64,000 nucleotides of DNA from Mangrovimicrobium sediminis (GTDB lineage: Bacteria > Pseudomonadota > Gammaproteobacteria > Pseudomonadales > Halieaceae), in the NCBI RefSeq assembly GCF_004745945.1, contig NZ_SRLE01000009.1, positions 248,001 through 312,000 on the forward strand, written 5' to 3'. This document shows positions 26,766 through 34,334 of the stretch, in pieces. Numbering within the stretch: the stretch's first letter is position 1; every line of letters starts with the position of its first letter. Both the position numbers and the translations under genes were made by a program. Under the pieces are notes generated by a model. It had not been told where the DNA came from. It saw nothing but the letters and a program-made list of their open reading frames with translations, and did no database searches.

Positions 26766-27343
26766 CCGCCAAGCGCCGCGGACAGCATTGCCCGCGCTTT
26801 CTTCCAGTCGCGCAGCGCAGTGCGCTCGCTGACACCGAGTACTTCGGCAATTTCCGCCATTTCCATCTCGCCAAAGAAGCGGTAGGTGAAGACTTTTTCC
26901 AGGCGCGGGGAGTAGGCCTCCAGCGCGACCAGGTGGCGCTCCATGTCCACCAGGAACTCGGATTGCTCGTACACCGGCAGGCGCTGCAACTCCTGGTCCA
27001 CGTCGACCATAGTCGCCAGCCGGTTGTGCCGGGCCAGGTTGTAGAGGATGTGGCGCATGGCCACCGCACAGTAGGCGAAGAAGTGTTTGCGGTCGTTGAA
27101 GTCGCGCGGGCGATCCGAATACTTCAGCCAGGCCTCGTTGGCCAGGGCCGTGGTATTGAGGCCGTGCTTGCTCACCTTCAGCCGCTGGCGGTGGGCGATG
27201 TCCTTGAGTTGGGCGTACACCTCGGCCATGCCCTGTTCCTGCGCCGGCGAAAAACTCGCCGAGTGCGTGTTGAGCATTTCGGTTATGCGGCTGTCCAGCC
27301 CGTCCAAGTTGTTCCCCCTGCCTCCGGCGCCGTGCGGCGCCAT
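26762..27343 (-). CDS. ECF-type RNA polymerase sigma factor
   Basis: From the ATG at 27343 the protein has about 193 residues. Region 2 contains the helix TTALANEAWLKYSDRPRDFNDRKHFFAYCAVAMRHILYNLARH and region 4 has RLEKVFTYRFFGEMEMAEIAEVLGVSERTALRDWKKARAML; both pieces are typical of the TIGR02999-type ECF group that is coupled to Ser/Thr kinases. A TTG at 27307 behind AGGGGG is a better-spaced alternative start and would shorten the N-terminus by 12 residues. It overlaps the kinase gene by 4 bp; phosphorylation by that kinase probably controls it. Target promoters may include the neighbouring secreted-protein genes. Confidence 0.85.
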   Translation of the reverse strand: MAPHGAGGRGNNLDGLDSRITEMLNTHSASFSPAQEQGMAEVYAQLKDIAHRQRLKVSKHGLNTTALANEAWLKYSDRPRDFNDRKHFFAYCAVAMRHILYNLARHNRLATMVDVDQELQRLPVYEQSEFLVDMERHLVALEAYSPRLEKVFTYRFFGEMEMAEIAEVLGVSERTALRDWKKARAMLSAALGG

Positions 27344-27569
27344 AACCTTAAAAAATAATGCAATCCGGCCATTTTGCAATATGTGGCCAACTGCCCGCTT
27401 GAGCCAATCCCGGCCGCGGGTGCCAAGCACCCATCTCGCCGTTACCGACCAAAGCCTGCCGTGATTTGCTCCAGCATTTGTATTAAGGTGCGGGGGCCAT
27501 GCGCCTTGGCGGGTGGGGAAAAGACGCGCGGCTCCACGGGGGAGGCCGCACCGAGTTGGAGACACACAG

Positions 27570-28013
27570 ATGAAAAAAATCATTGCACTGGCCGCCGCAC
27601 TCGCACTGGGCGCGGGCGCCATCGGCGCGCAGGCCAAGGACGAACGCAACCACTACTCGATCGCCGACGCGATGAACCTGGCCGACGCCAAGGCCAAGCT
27701 CAATCGCGGTTACACCTTCAAGTTCGGCAACCAGCCGCACGCGGCGGTGGTCGAGAAGCACGGCGAGTTCATGTCCAACAAGAAGACCAACGCGGTGAAC
27801 AAAACCGACGAATACGCCTGCCAGTGGGCTTTCCTGTCGGCCATGCTCAGCTTCCAGGACCGCATCGCCCGCGAGGGCGGCAACGCGGTTATCAATATTC
27901 GCAGCTACTACAAGAAGAACACCTTCGTCAGCGACACCGAATTCGAATGCGGTAACGGCAGCATCATGGCCGGCGTGACTTTTCTCGGCGACGTCGTGAC
28001 GCTCGCGGAATAA
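27570..28013 (+). CDS. Secreted YbjQ-like small protein (often annotated excinuclease-like)
   Basis: The 147-residue protein has a signal peptide (MKKIIALAAALALGAGAIGAQA) and GGAG 9 bp before the ATG, which is preferred over an upstream in-frame start. The mature part has KKTNAVNKTDEYACQWAFLSAM and GGNAVINIRSYYKK, then EFECGNGSIMAGV with a Cys pair. I recall this family under the misleading name excinuclease ATPase subunit; it has no nuclease motifs and resembles YbjQ-type proteins. The periplasmic function is unknown. It is divergent from the ECF sigma gene and may share its control region. Confidence 0.65.
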   Translation: MKKIIALAAALALGAGAIGAQAKDERNHYSIADAMNLADAKAKLNRGYTFKFGNQPHAAVVEKHGEFMSNKKTNAVNKTDEYACQWAFLSAMLSFQDRIAREGGNAVINIRSYYKKNTFVSDTEFECGNGSIMAGVTFLGDVVTLAE

Positions 28014-28065
28014 TCTGCGCGCCCCGGGAAAGGATTTTTCGGGGCGGGGCCAGCGGCCCAGCTCA

Positions 28066-28087
28066 AAAGCTAGCACCACCTAGCTTT
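28066..28087 (+). terminator. Stem-loop after the YbjQ-like gene
   Basis: AAAGCTAG and CTAGCTTT flank a 6-nt loop and are followed by ATTGGG. It lies 52 bp after the stop. A second GC-rich stem (GCCCCG...CGGGGC, 28021-28045) precedes it. The combined structure probably ends the transcript. Confidence 0.5.
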
Positions 28088-28168
28088 ATTGGGTAAAGTC
28101 TCTTCTGCGCCGGTCGCCTGCGGTCGTGCGCGGACTGCACCACGATTCACGGAAGAACAGGATTCAAT

Positions 28169-28645
28169 ATGCCAGACACCGTTTCGCGAGGCGCCCTGCC
28201 CCGCCTCGTTCGACTTCCCGCTCTCGCGCGGACACTCCTCGCTTTCACCGCACTCACCCTCGCCGGCTGCGTCAACACGTCACTGACCTCCGACGTCGAC
28301 CCCAACGTGGACCTCGACACGCTCAAGCACCTGTACGTCCTCAAGCTGCCCGCCGATGAACGCGGCATCGACGGCCTTATCGCGGACCGCCTCGGCACAA
28401 TGGGCTACCAGGTCGAACACGGCGACACCGCCCCGGCGCCTGACGCAGTGGACGCCCTGGTCACCTACCAGGACCAGTGGATGTGGGATATCACCATGTA
28501 CATGCTCACGCTGAGGGTACAGCTGCGCGACCCGGACACCGACTACGTACTCGCGTCCGGCCAGGTACACCGGACCTCGCTCGCCAGGCGCCCCCCGGAG
28601 GAAATGGTCGAGGAAGTGCTGAGCGAAATTTTCAAATCCCGATAA
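28169..28645 (+). CDS. Small lipoprotein
   Basis: The 158-residue product has a signal peptide and lipobox LTLAGC (Cys near 35). The mature part has alternating strands (LKHLYVLKLPADERGIDGLIADRLGTMGYQVEHGD; DALVTYQDQWMWDITMYML; LRVQLRDPDTDYVLASGQ), a pattern seen in DUF4136-like and other outer-membrane assembly lipoproteins. It is followed 22 bp later by another lipoprotein gene, probably in one operon. Specific function unknown. Confidence 0.75.
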   Translation: MPDTVSRGALPRLVRLPALARTLLAFTALTLAGCVNTSLTSDVDPNVDLDTLKHLYVLKLPADERGIDGLIADRLGTMGYQVEHGDTAPAPDAVDALVTYQDQWMWDITMYMLTLRVQLRDPDTDYVLASGQVHRTSLARRPPEEMVEEVLSEIFKSR

Positions 28646-28667
28646 CAGCAAAAGGCAGGATACCCGC

Positions 28668-29303
28668 ATGATGATGAAACGACTCGCCGTCCTGGCACTT
28701 CCCGTACTAATCGCAGGCTGTGCTGTTGGCAACACCTACGACTACGGCGGCGCCGCCGTCGACCTGCCGGTGCAGGGCACAGGCAACGTCGGCCTGGCCG
28801 TGGTGGAACAGCGGCCCTATGTGCTCGACGGCGACAAGCAACCGGATTTCGTCGGCCTGCAGCGCGGCGGTTTCGGCAACCCCTTCGACGTGACCACGCA
28901 AAGCGGCAAACCGCTGGCGGACGCAATGGCCGACGCGATCACGCGGGAGCTGAAGGAAAACGGCTACGAAGTAGTGGCACTGGAAGTAGGTGACGGCTCC
29001 CTCACCGCCGTGACCACGGCGATCCAGGGCGTCACCCTGCCGCGCAGCGTCGTGTTGACGGTGCGCGAGTGGAAGACCGACGCCTACATGAATTTCGGCC
29101 TCAGCTACGATCTGGAACTGTCGGTCTACGACGAACAGGCCACGCGACTCGCCAGCACCACGGCGTCCGGCAAGGATGAAGTTCTCGGCGGCGCAGGGAT
29201 GGAGTCGGGCAACGCGAAAGCCGCGGCGATCGCGTTTTCCACCAAGCTCGGGCGCATGTTCAACGCGCCGGAAATCCGCCAGGCCCTGGCACCGAATCCC
29301 TGA
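28668..29303 (+). CDS. Lipoprotein, YajG-like
   Basis: The 211-residue protein has a lipobox LIAGC (Cys18). The mature part begins with a glycine-rich segment and has LADAMADAITRELKENGYEVVALE and SVVLTVREWKTDAYMNFGLSYDLELSVYD, which resembles YajG-type lipoproteins of unknown role. An aspartate at position +2 is absent (Ala-Val follows Cys), so outer-membrane sorting is expected. It is convergent with the pigment-cluster ligase gene, 24 bp away. Confidence 0.72.
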   Translation: MMMKRLAVLALPVLIAGCAVGNTYDYGGAAVDLPVQGTGNVGLAVVEQRPYVLDGDKQPDFVGLQRGGFGNPFDVTTQSGKPLADAMADAITRELKENGYEVVALEVGDGSLTAVTTAIQGVTLPRSVVLTVREWKTDAYMNFGLSYDLELSVYDEQATRLASTTASGKDEVLGGAGMESGNAKAAAIAFSTKLGRMFNAPEIRQALAPNP

Positions 29304-29327
29304 CCGACGAAGCGCGGCCGCCAGGGG

Positions 29328-30710
29328 CTAGGAAGCCTGCCGGCCGCGCCCGGCGTACAGCGCCAACACCGCTTCTTTTGGCAGTTTGCCGCTGTCTGCC
29401 CGGGGCAGGCCGGGGACATCTACTATCGGCCGCGGGATGAACGCGGGATCGATGCGGCCGCGAAAGTGTGCGAGCAGGGCGGACTTGTCGACGCCGGGCC
29501 TGAACACCACCAGCGCCGCCAGCCGCTGCTCCGCGCGCTGCGGCGGCGCGAACACCACGCCATCGACAATTCCGTCGAACTCCAGCAGCACGCGGTTGAT
29601 CTCCGCCAGGGAGGCGCGCTTGCCGGCGATGTTCAGCAGGTCCTCGGTGCGACCGGCGAGCCGGAAGTGGCTCTCGTCCAGCAGTTCCAGGTGATCCCCC
29701 AGGTGCGCAACCTCCTCGATATGCGGCGCCCTGGCCAGTGTTGCACCGCCCTCGTCATGCCACATGCTGAAACCGGGAAACAGCGACCAGACCTCGGTCT
29801 CGCTGGTGGCGCGACTGGCCATCGAGCCGAGCTCGCTGCAACCGTAGATCTCCACCAGCCGGGCGCCGGTCCTGGCTTCCACGTCGGCGGCCAATGCCTG
29901 CCCCAGCGGGGCTGTCGCGCACAACACACGCTGCAGTTGCGGCAGCGGTGTCTGCGGGTCGTGGGCGAGCAGCGCTCGCAGGTGAATCGGCGAGGAAACC
30001 AGCATTCGCGGTGTCGGCAGGCGCTGCAGTTGCGCGACGATATCGGCGGGGTAGAACGGCCGCGTGTCGGTCATGGTGAGCTCGTGATGCAGGGGCAGCA
30101 TGACGCTGGTCTCCAGCCCCCACATATGCTGCGGCGGCACTGTCGCCAGCTGGAACACGAGCTCGCCGCCGTCCTCCAGCATACGCTGCCCGTTGACGGC
30201 GTTGGCCCTGGCCAGCTGGGACCAACGCTTGGGAATCGGCTTGGATTCACCGGTGGAACCGGAGGTGTAGCACTCCGCGGCGATGTGGTCCCCGGGAATG
30301 TCCAGCGCCTGCGCCGGCGCCTCGCCATCGGGAAATTCGAACCCGGCCAGGTCCAGGACTGGCAGCTGCGTGTCCACCACTTCGCCGTCGACAAGGTAAT
30401 AACAGCTGTGCCTGCGTTCCAGCGTGGCCAGGGTCTGTGCCGCACGGTTCGGCGGCAGCAGGTTGGTATGGCCGCGCAACAGTGCGGCGCAGAACGCCAC
30501 GCAGAACAGGTAGCGGCTGTCGCAGAGGTTGATCGCGAATTCGCCCGCGGGTAGCTGTTCGGCAAGCGCCAACACGTGCCGGCGGAAGCGGGCGGTGGAT
30601 ACCACAGGAGCCTGCCGCGCCAGCGCTGCGGTGGGCGAGAGGAGCACGGCGAAGGGGGTGTCGTCCCGGCGGGACAGCAGCGGCAGTGAGTCGTCAGCGG
30701 ACTCGGTCAT
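29328..30710 (-). CDS. AMP-dependent acyl/aryl ligase of the aryl-polyene cluster
   Basis: The 460-residue adenylate-forming enzyme has the AMP-binding motif YTSGSTGESKPIPK near residue 168, EIYGCSELGS near 288, RLAGRTEDLLNIAGKRAS near 345, and a C-terminal SGKLPKEA lysine. In aryl-polyene pathways the corresponding ligase (ApeH-like) activates the aromatic starter acid and loads it on an acyl carrier protein. Here the ACP gene lies 13 bp upstream in the same short operon and the chorismatase that would make hydroxybenzoate is divergent. Substrate is inferred. Confidence 0.85.
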   Translation of the reverse strand: MTESADDSLPLLSRRDDTPFAVLLSPTAALARQAPVVSTARFRRHVLALAEQLPAGEFAINLCDSRYLFCVAFCAALLRGHTNLLPPNRAAQTLATLERRHSCYYLVDGEVVDTQLPVLDLAGFEFPDGEAPAQALDIPGDHIAAECYTSGSTGESKPIPKRWSQLARANAVNGQRMLEDGGELVFQLATVPPQHMWGLETSVMLPLHHELTMTDTRPFYPADIVAQLQRLPTPRMLVSSPIHLRALLAHDPQTPLPQLQRVLCATAPLGQALAADVEARTGARLVEIYGCSELGSMASRATSETEVWSLFPGFSMWHDEGGATLARAPHIEEVAHLGDHLELLDESHFRLAGRTEDLLNIAGKRASLAEINRVLLEFDGIVDGVVFAPPQRAEQRLAALVVFRPGVDKSALLAHFRGRIDPAFIPRPIVDVPGLPRADSGKLPKEAVLALYAGRGRQAS

Positions 30711-30723
30711 GCGGTGGCGACGG

Positions 30724-30987
30724 CTATCGCCTGCTGTCGATAAATTCGCACAGTTTCTGCAGGTTGGAGAAAGCCTGTTGGGTGTTCTCTTCTTCGGCTT
30801 TCATCTGCACGCCATAGCGCTGGGATATCGCCAGGGCCACCTCCAACGCGTCGATGGAGTCCAGGCCGAGGCCCTCGCCGAACAGGGGCGCGGCCGGGTC
30901 GATCTCGTCCGGACGCACGTCCTCGAGATCCAACACTTCGACCAGTAAAGCGGCTATCTCCTGCTCAAAGGATGACTGATTTACCAA
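30724..30987 (-). CDS. Acyl carrier protein (aryl-polyene cluster)
   Basis: The 87-residue ACP has the phosphopantetheine site at GLGLDSIDALEVAL (the Ser of DSI). It probably carries the growing polyene chain or the aromatic starter. The start is a TTG behind AGGAAA. It is transcribed with the AMP ligase, divergent from the main pigment operon. Confidence 0.87.
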   Translation of the reverse strand: MVNQSSFEQEIAALLVEVLDLEDVRPDEIDPAAPLFGEGLGLDSIDALEVALAISQRYGVQMKAEEENTQQAFSNLQKLCEFIDSRR

Positions 30988-31023
30988 GGGTTTTCCTGCG
31001 AAAGCATTTTTTTATGGAGGGGC

Positions 31024-31039
31024 TGTAGTTTAGACTACA
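31024..31039. promoter_or_regulatory. Inverted repeat in the divergent pigment-cluster promoter region
   Basis: TGTAGT and ACTACA flank TTAG, and pairing extends outward with one bulge through GGGC...GCCC. It lies between the ACP and chorismatase starts, where one operator could control both directions. No regulator gene is seen nearby. Confidence 0.4.
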
Positions 31040-31154
31040 AGCCCAATCAAAGTCATCTGCAATCGACTTCACCAGCGCGTATCGGGACGGCTTGCCGAAC
31101 CCTGAAACACTGGAATAGAACCACCGGGACAGACCCTGATTAGAACGACAGCTC

Positions 31155-32150
31155 ATGCGGCAACCGAACCACACCCTAAGCTCACCCGCGCGCGCACCCA
31201 ACGCCGGTAAGACCCTCGCCCAGCGCGTCGCGCATCCCGACACGCCGGTGCCGCCGGGGCAGGGCCTGCTGGCGCGGGTCACCTTTGGCGAACCGCCAGC
31301 TGATACCGCGCCCTGCGACTTCCCCTGCGCGCTGCTGCCGGTACTCCCCGCGGATGCCTGCGAGGACTGGTTGCTGCCCGCCGCAGACGCCGAAGTCGGC
31401 AGCCACGGACCTGTGCGCTGGTCGCGAGTCGGCGGTTTCGTGTTCGCCCAGGTCTCGGCGCCGCTGCCAACGGGCGCCGATGCCAGTGCCGTCACCCGGG
31501 ACATCTACCTCGAACTGCTGCGCTTCCAGGCCGCAGGGGAGCACCCGCACCTGCTGCGTTTCTGGAATTTTGTTCCGCACATCAACAGCGGCGTCGGCGA
31601 CGAGGAAACCTACAAGCGCTTTTGCGCCGGGCGCCTGCACGCCTTTCGCGAGATGGCTGTGACCGAGGCGCACTTTCCCGCCGCCTCCGCGGTCGGGCAC
31701 GCAGGCTCCGAGCTCGTCGTGCAGATGCTGGCGAGCGATATCCCCGGCGAGCACCACGGCAACAACAAACAGGTACACGCCTTCGAGTACCCGCGGCAGT
31801 ACGGCATCGCGAGCCCCTCCTTCGCCCGCGCCACCAGCGTCGACTGCGGCCGGCGCCGCCTGTTGTTCGTCTCCGGTACCGCCAGCATCGTCGGCCACGC
31901 GACCCGTTTCCCGCACCAGTTGCAGGGGCAGCTGGAAGTGACCATCGACAACGTGTCTCACCTGCTCGAGCAGACCGGCACGCGCGCCGACCAGATGGCC
32001 TGCATGCGCGTCTACCTGCGCAACCCCGCGGACCGGGCCAGCGTGGCGCAGGCGCTGGACGCGGCGTTTCCCGCCGCACAGAAGAACTACGTACAGGCGG
32101 ATATCTGTCGCTCGGACCTGCTCTTCGAGGTCGAGTGTTTTTGCCGCTAG
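31155..32150 (+). CDS. Chorismatase / hydroxybenzoate synthase (XanB2-like)
   Basis: The 331-residue protein matches the FkbO/Hyg5/XanB2 chorismatase family. Seen here are RFWNFVPHINSGVGDEETYKRFCAGRLHAF (residues 135-164, quoted in two pieces: RFWNFVPHINSG and YKRFCAGRLHAF), QYGIASPSFARA, FVSGTASIVGHAT near 235, and a C-terminal LLFEVE with the conserved glutamate. XanB2 makes 3- and 4-hydroxybenzoate from chorismate as the starter for xanthomonadin, so this gene probably supplies the aromatic head of the pigment. It heads the plus-strand operon, and the acyltransferase gene overlaps its end. Confidence 0.85.
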   Translation: MRQPNHTLSSPARAPNAGKTLAQRVAHPDTPVPPGQGLLARVTFGEPPADTAPCDFPCALLPVLPADACEDWLLPAADAEVGSHGPVRWSRVGGFVFAQVSAPLPTGADASAVTRDIYLELLRFQAAGEHPHLLRFWNFVPHINSGVGDEETYKRFCAGRLHAFREMAVTEAHFPAASAVGHAGSELVVQMLASDIPGEHHGNNKQVHAFEYPRQYGIASPSFARATSVDCGRRRLLFVSGTASIVGHATRFPHQLQGQLEVTIDNVSHLLEQTGTRADQMACMRVYLRNPADRASVAQALDAAFPAAQKNYVQADICRSDLLFEVECFCR

Positions 32151-32941
32151 CCGCACCGAGGGCGCCGCTGCTGAGCTGGCGGGTACTCGCCGCGGGAATC
32201 TGCTACCTGATATTCGCCGTGGCGGCGTCCATCCCCGCCGCGCTCGCCCTGGGCCTGAAAATACTCCCCCTGGACAGCACCCGCCGCCAGCGCATCACCC
32301 GCGACAGCATTCGCTACCTGTGCCGCTTCTACATGAACTTCATGCAGTTGGCCGGGCTGCTGCGTTTCACGGTGACGGACAGGAGCACTGCGCCGGTCGC
32401 CGGCCACGTGATTGTCGCCAACCACCCCACGCTGATCGATGCGCTGTTCGTCATGGCCTACGTCCCCGACGTGTGCTGCATCGCCAAACCCGGGCTGGCG
32501 CGCAACATTTTCACCCGCATGACCCTGGCCCAGGCGGGTTTCCTGGTGGCCGACGCCGATGACCTCATGGAGCAGGCCTGCGCACGACTTCACGCCGGGG
32601 AGAACGTGCTGATCTTTCCCGAGGGCACGCGCAACACCTCGGACCTCGAACTGGATTTCCGGCGCGGCGCCGCCAACCTCGCAGTACTGGCCGACAGCCC
32701 GGTGCTGCCGGTAGTGATCCACTGCCGGCCGCGCATCCTGCAGCGCGGCGACAAGTGGTACCAGCTGCCCAGTGAAAGGCCGGAGCTGGATATCGTCATC
32801 GAGCCGGAACTGGTGCGCGGCGACTGCATCGATACCAGCGCCCCGCGCACCCGCCAGTACCGTACCCTGACCCGCTACCTGCGCGAATACTTCCACACCC
32901 GCCTCGCCGCAGCGCCGGGCGCGCAGGACAAAATGGTATGA
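32135..32941 (+). CDS. PlsC-family acyltransferase
   Basis: The 268-residue 1-acyl-glycerol-3-phosphate acyltransferase-like protein has a membrane helix near residues 15-38. The catalytic motif is NHPTLID (NHx4D) and the second motif FPEGTRN. I start it at GTG 32135, inside the end of the chorismatase gene and 6 bp after GAGG; longer frames are shadows of that gene. In aryl-polyene clusters such an enzyme helps attach the polyene to a glycerolipid-like anchor. Its stop overlaps the ACP start (ATGA). Confidence 0.85.
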   Translation: MFLPLAAPRAPLLSWRVLAAGICYLIFAVAASIPAALALGLKILPLDSTRRQRITRDSIRYLCRFYMNFMQLAGLLRFTVTDRSTAPVAGHVIVANHPTLIDALFVMAYVPDVCCIAKPGLARNIFTRMTLAQAGFLVADADDLMEQACARLHAGENVLIFPEGTRNTSDLELDFRRGAANLAVLADSPVLPVVIHCRPRILQRGDKWYQLPSERPELDIVIEPELVRGDCIDTSAPRTRQYRTLTRYLREYFHTRLAAAPGAQDKMV

Positions 32942-33222
32942 TGGGACGTTTGCCTTCGAGGATGCCCGACATGCCCAGCGCCCCGACTCGCGAAGAGTTG
33001 CACGCCGAACTGGCCGCCGCCCTGCAGGAACTGTTCGAGACAGAGCCCGCGGCGGTGGTCGAGACCGCCCGCCTCTACGAGGACCTCGACATCGACAGCA
33101 TCGATACCATGGACCTGCTGCTGCGCCTGCGCCAGTCGCGGGGCCGGCATATCGAGCCGGAACTGTTCCGCGACACGCGCACAGTCGGCGGCGTGCTCGA
33201 CGTGCTGCAGGCCCTGGACTGA
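32938..33222 (+). CDS. Second acyl carrier protein
   Basis: The 94-residue ACP carries EDLDIDSIDTMDLLL with the phosphopantetheinylated Ser in DSI. The first 11 residues may be dispensable, since a further ATG (MPSAP) lies inside. It overlaps the acyltransferase stop by 4 bp and is followed by a thioesterase after 1 bp. Two ACPs are usual in aryl-polyene clusters, probably with separate roles in initiation and elongation. Confidence 0.87.
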   Translation: MMGRLPSRMPDMPSAPTREELHAELAAALQELFETEPAAVVETARLYEDLDIDSIDTMDLLLRLRQSRGRHIEPELFRDTRTVGGVLDVLQALD

Positions 33223-33223
33223 C

Positions 33224-33646
33224 ATGCCGGACCTGTCGGTTGCCGAAGTGGAACTGGAGATCCCCTTTCACGACGTGGACAGCTACCGCGTGGTATGGCA
33301 CGGCAACTACCCGAAGTACTTCGAGATCGCCCGCTGCCGACTGCTCGACCAGCTGCACATCAACTATGCCGACATGGAGGCGATGGGCTACTTCTTCCCG
33401 GTCATCGAAATGGACCTCAAATACCTGCGCCCGATCGTGTTCGGACAGCGCGTGAAGGTATCCGCGAAACTCGAGGAATGGCGCAACAAGCTGGTCATCA
33501 CCTACCGCATTCGCGACATCGACTCGGGGGAGACACTCACCAAGGGCAGCACCAGCCAGGTAGCGGTATCGCCGCAGGGCGTGATCCAGTACGACGCCCC
33601 GGACGCCCTGGTCGCCAGCGTGGAGCGCGTCCTCGGCGCCCGCTGA
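33224..33646 (+). CDS. Hotdog-fold acyl thioesterase (4HBT type)
   Basis: The 140-residue thioesterase begins with the family pattern IPFHDVDSYRVVWHGNYPKYFEIARCRLL, where the Asp of HDVD is the usual catalytic residue. MDLKYLRPIVFGQRV follows. It would release the polyene acid from its ACP or remove stalled intermediates. It is tightly placed between the ACP and a LolA-like gene. Confidence 0.86.
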   Translation: MPDLSVAEVELEIPFHDVDSYRVVWHGNYPKYFEIARCRLLDQLHINYADMEAMGYFFPVIEMDLKYLRPIVFGQRVKVSAKLEEWRNKLVITYRIRDIDSGETLTKGSTSQVAVSPQGVIQYDAPDALVASVERVLGAR

Positions 33647-33650
33647 TCGC

Positions 33651-34334
33651 ATGACCCCCTCACCGCCGCACGCCCTGCTGACTGCATTGCTCTGCCTGCT
33701 GCCCTGGTGCGGCGCCGCGGGCCGCGAACTCGCCGTGCTCGACAACCCCGACTGCCGATTTGGCGGCGCTTTCGAGCAGGAGAAATCCATTCCCGGCCTG
33801 GACCAGGCGCTGGTCTCCAGCGGCTACTACCTGTTCGACTGCGATGCGGGCATCGTCTGGGCGACCCGCGACCCGCTGCCGGAAACGCTGGTGATGACCC
33901 TGGATGGCCGCCAGTACGCAGTCGCGCCGGACGGCGCGGCGACGCAACGCCCCGGCAAACTGCAATCCGCCATCGGCGACCTGATGCTGGCCATGATCAG
34001 CGGCGACGAGGAACGGCTGCGCGAGGACTTCGAGCTCAGCGCCAACGATGACGAATCGCTGCACATGGCACCGCGCTCACGGCGGCTGCGCCGGGCGCTG
34101 GATCACGTGCTGCTGCGCCGGCTGGCGACAGACGACGGCATGGATGAGACTCCCGGTGTCACGGTGGAAATCGTCACCCGCGACCAGCAGGTCATCCTGG
34201 TGCGGGCACAGCAGGAAGAAGTATTCGCCACGAGCGAACTGCTCGGCCAGCGCTGCGCCGAACTGCTGGATGCCGGTACGCAGGCCTGCCGCCTGCTCGC
34301 GGGTGACGCGGAGCAGCCCGCAGCCACCCCATGA
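33651..34334 (+). CDS. LolA-like periplasmic protein
   Basis: The 227-residue exported protein has a signal peptide (ALLTALLCLLPWCGAAG) and a LolA-like pattern: FGGAFEQEKSIPGLDQALVSSGYYLFD, then IVWATRDPLPETLVMT. It probably shuttles the lipid-like pigment from inner to outer membrane, working with the MMPL exporter encoded next (ATGA overlap). Assignment rests on pattern and context. Confidence 0.8.
   Translation: MTPSPPHALLTALLCLLPWCGAAGRELAVLDNPDCRFGGAFEQEKSIPGLDQALVSSGYYLFDCDAGIVWATRDPLPETLVMTLDGRQYAVAPDGAATQRPGKLQSAIGDLMLAMISGDEERLREDFELSANDDESLHMAPRSRRLRRALDHVLLRRLATDDGMDETPGVTVEIVTRDQQVILVRAQQEEVFATSELLGQRCAELLDAGTQACRLLAGDAEQPAATP

Noticed and set aside
24432-26885. 817-codon plus-strand open frame across the kinase gene
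   Set aside because: It is the antisense of the kinase with intact catalytic motifs; the translation is low-complexity His/Val/Gln-rich.
27570-28013. Excinuclease ABC subunit
   Set aside because: The small secreted protein has a signal peptide and no ATPase or zinc-finger motifs; the name is a known misannotation of this family.
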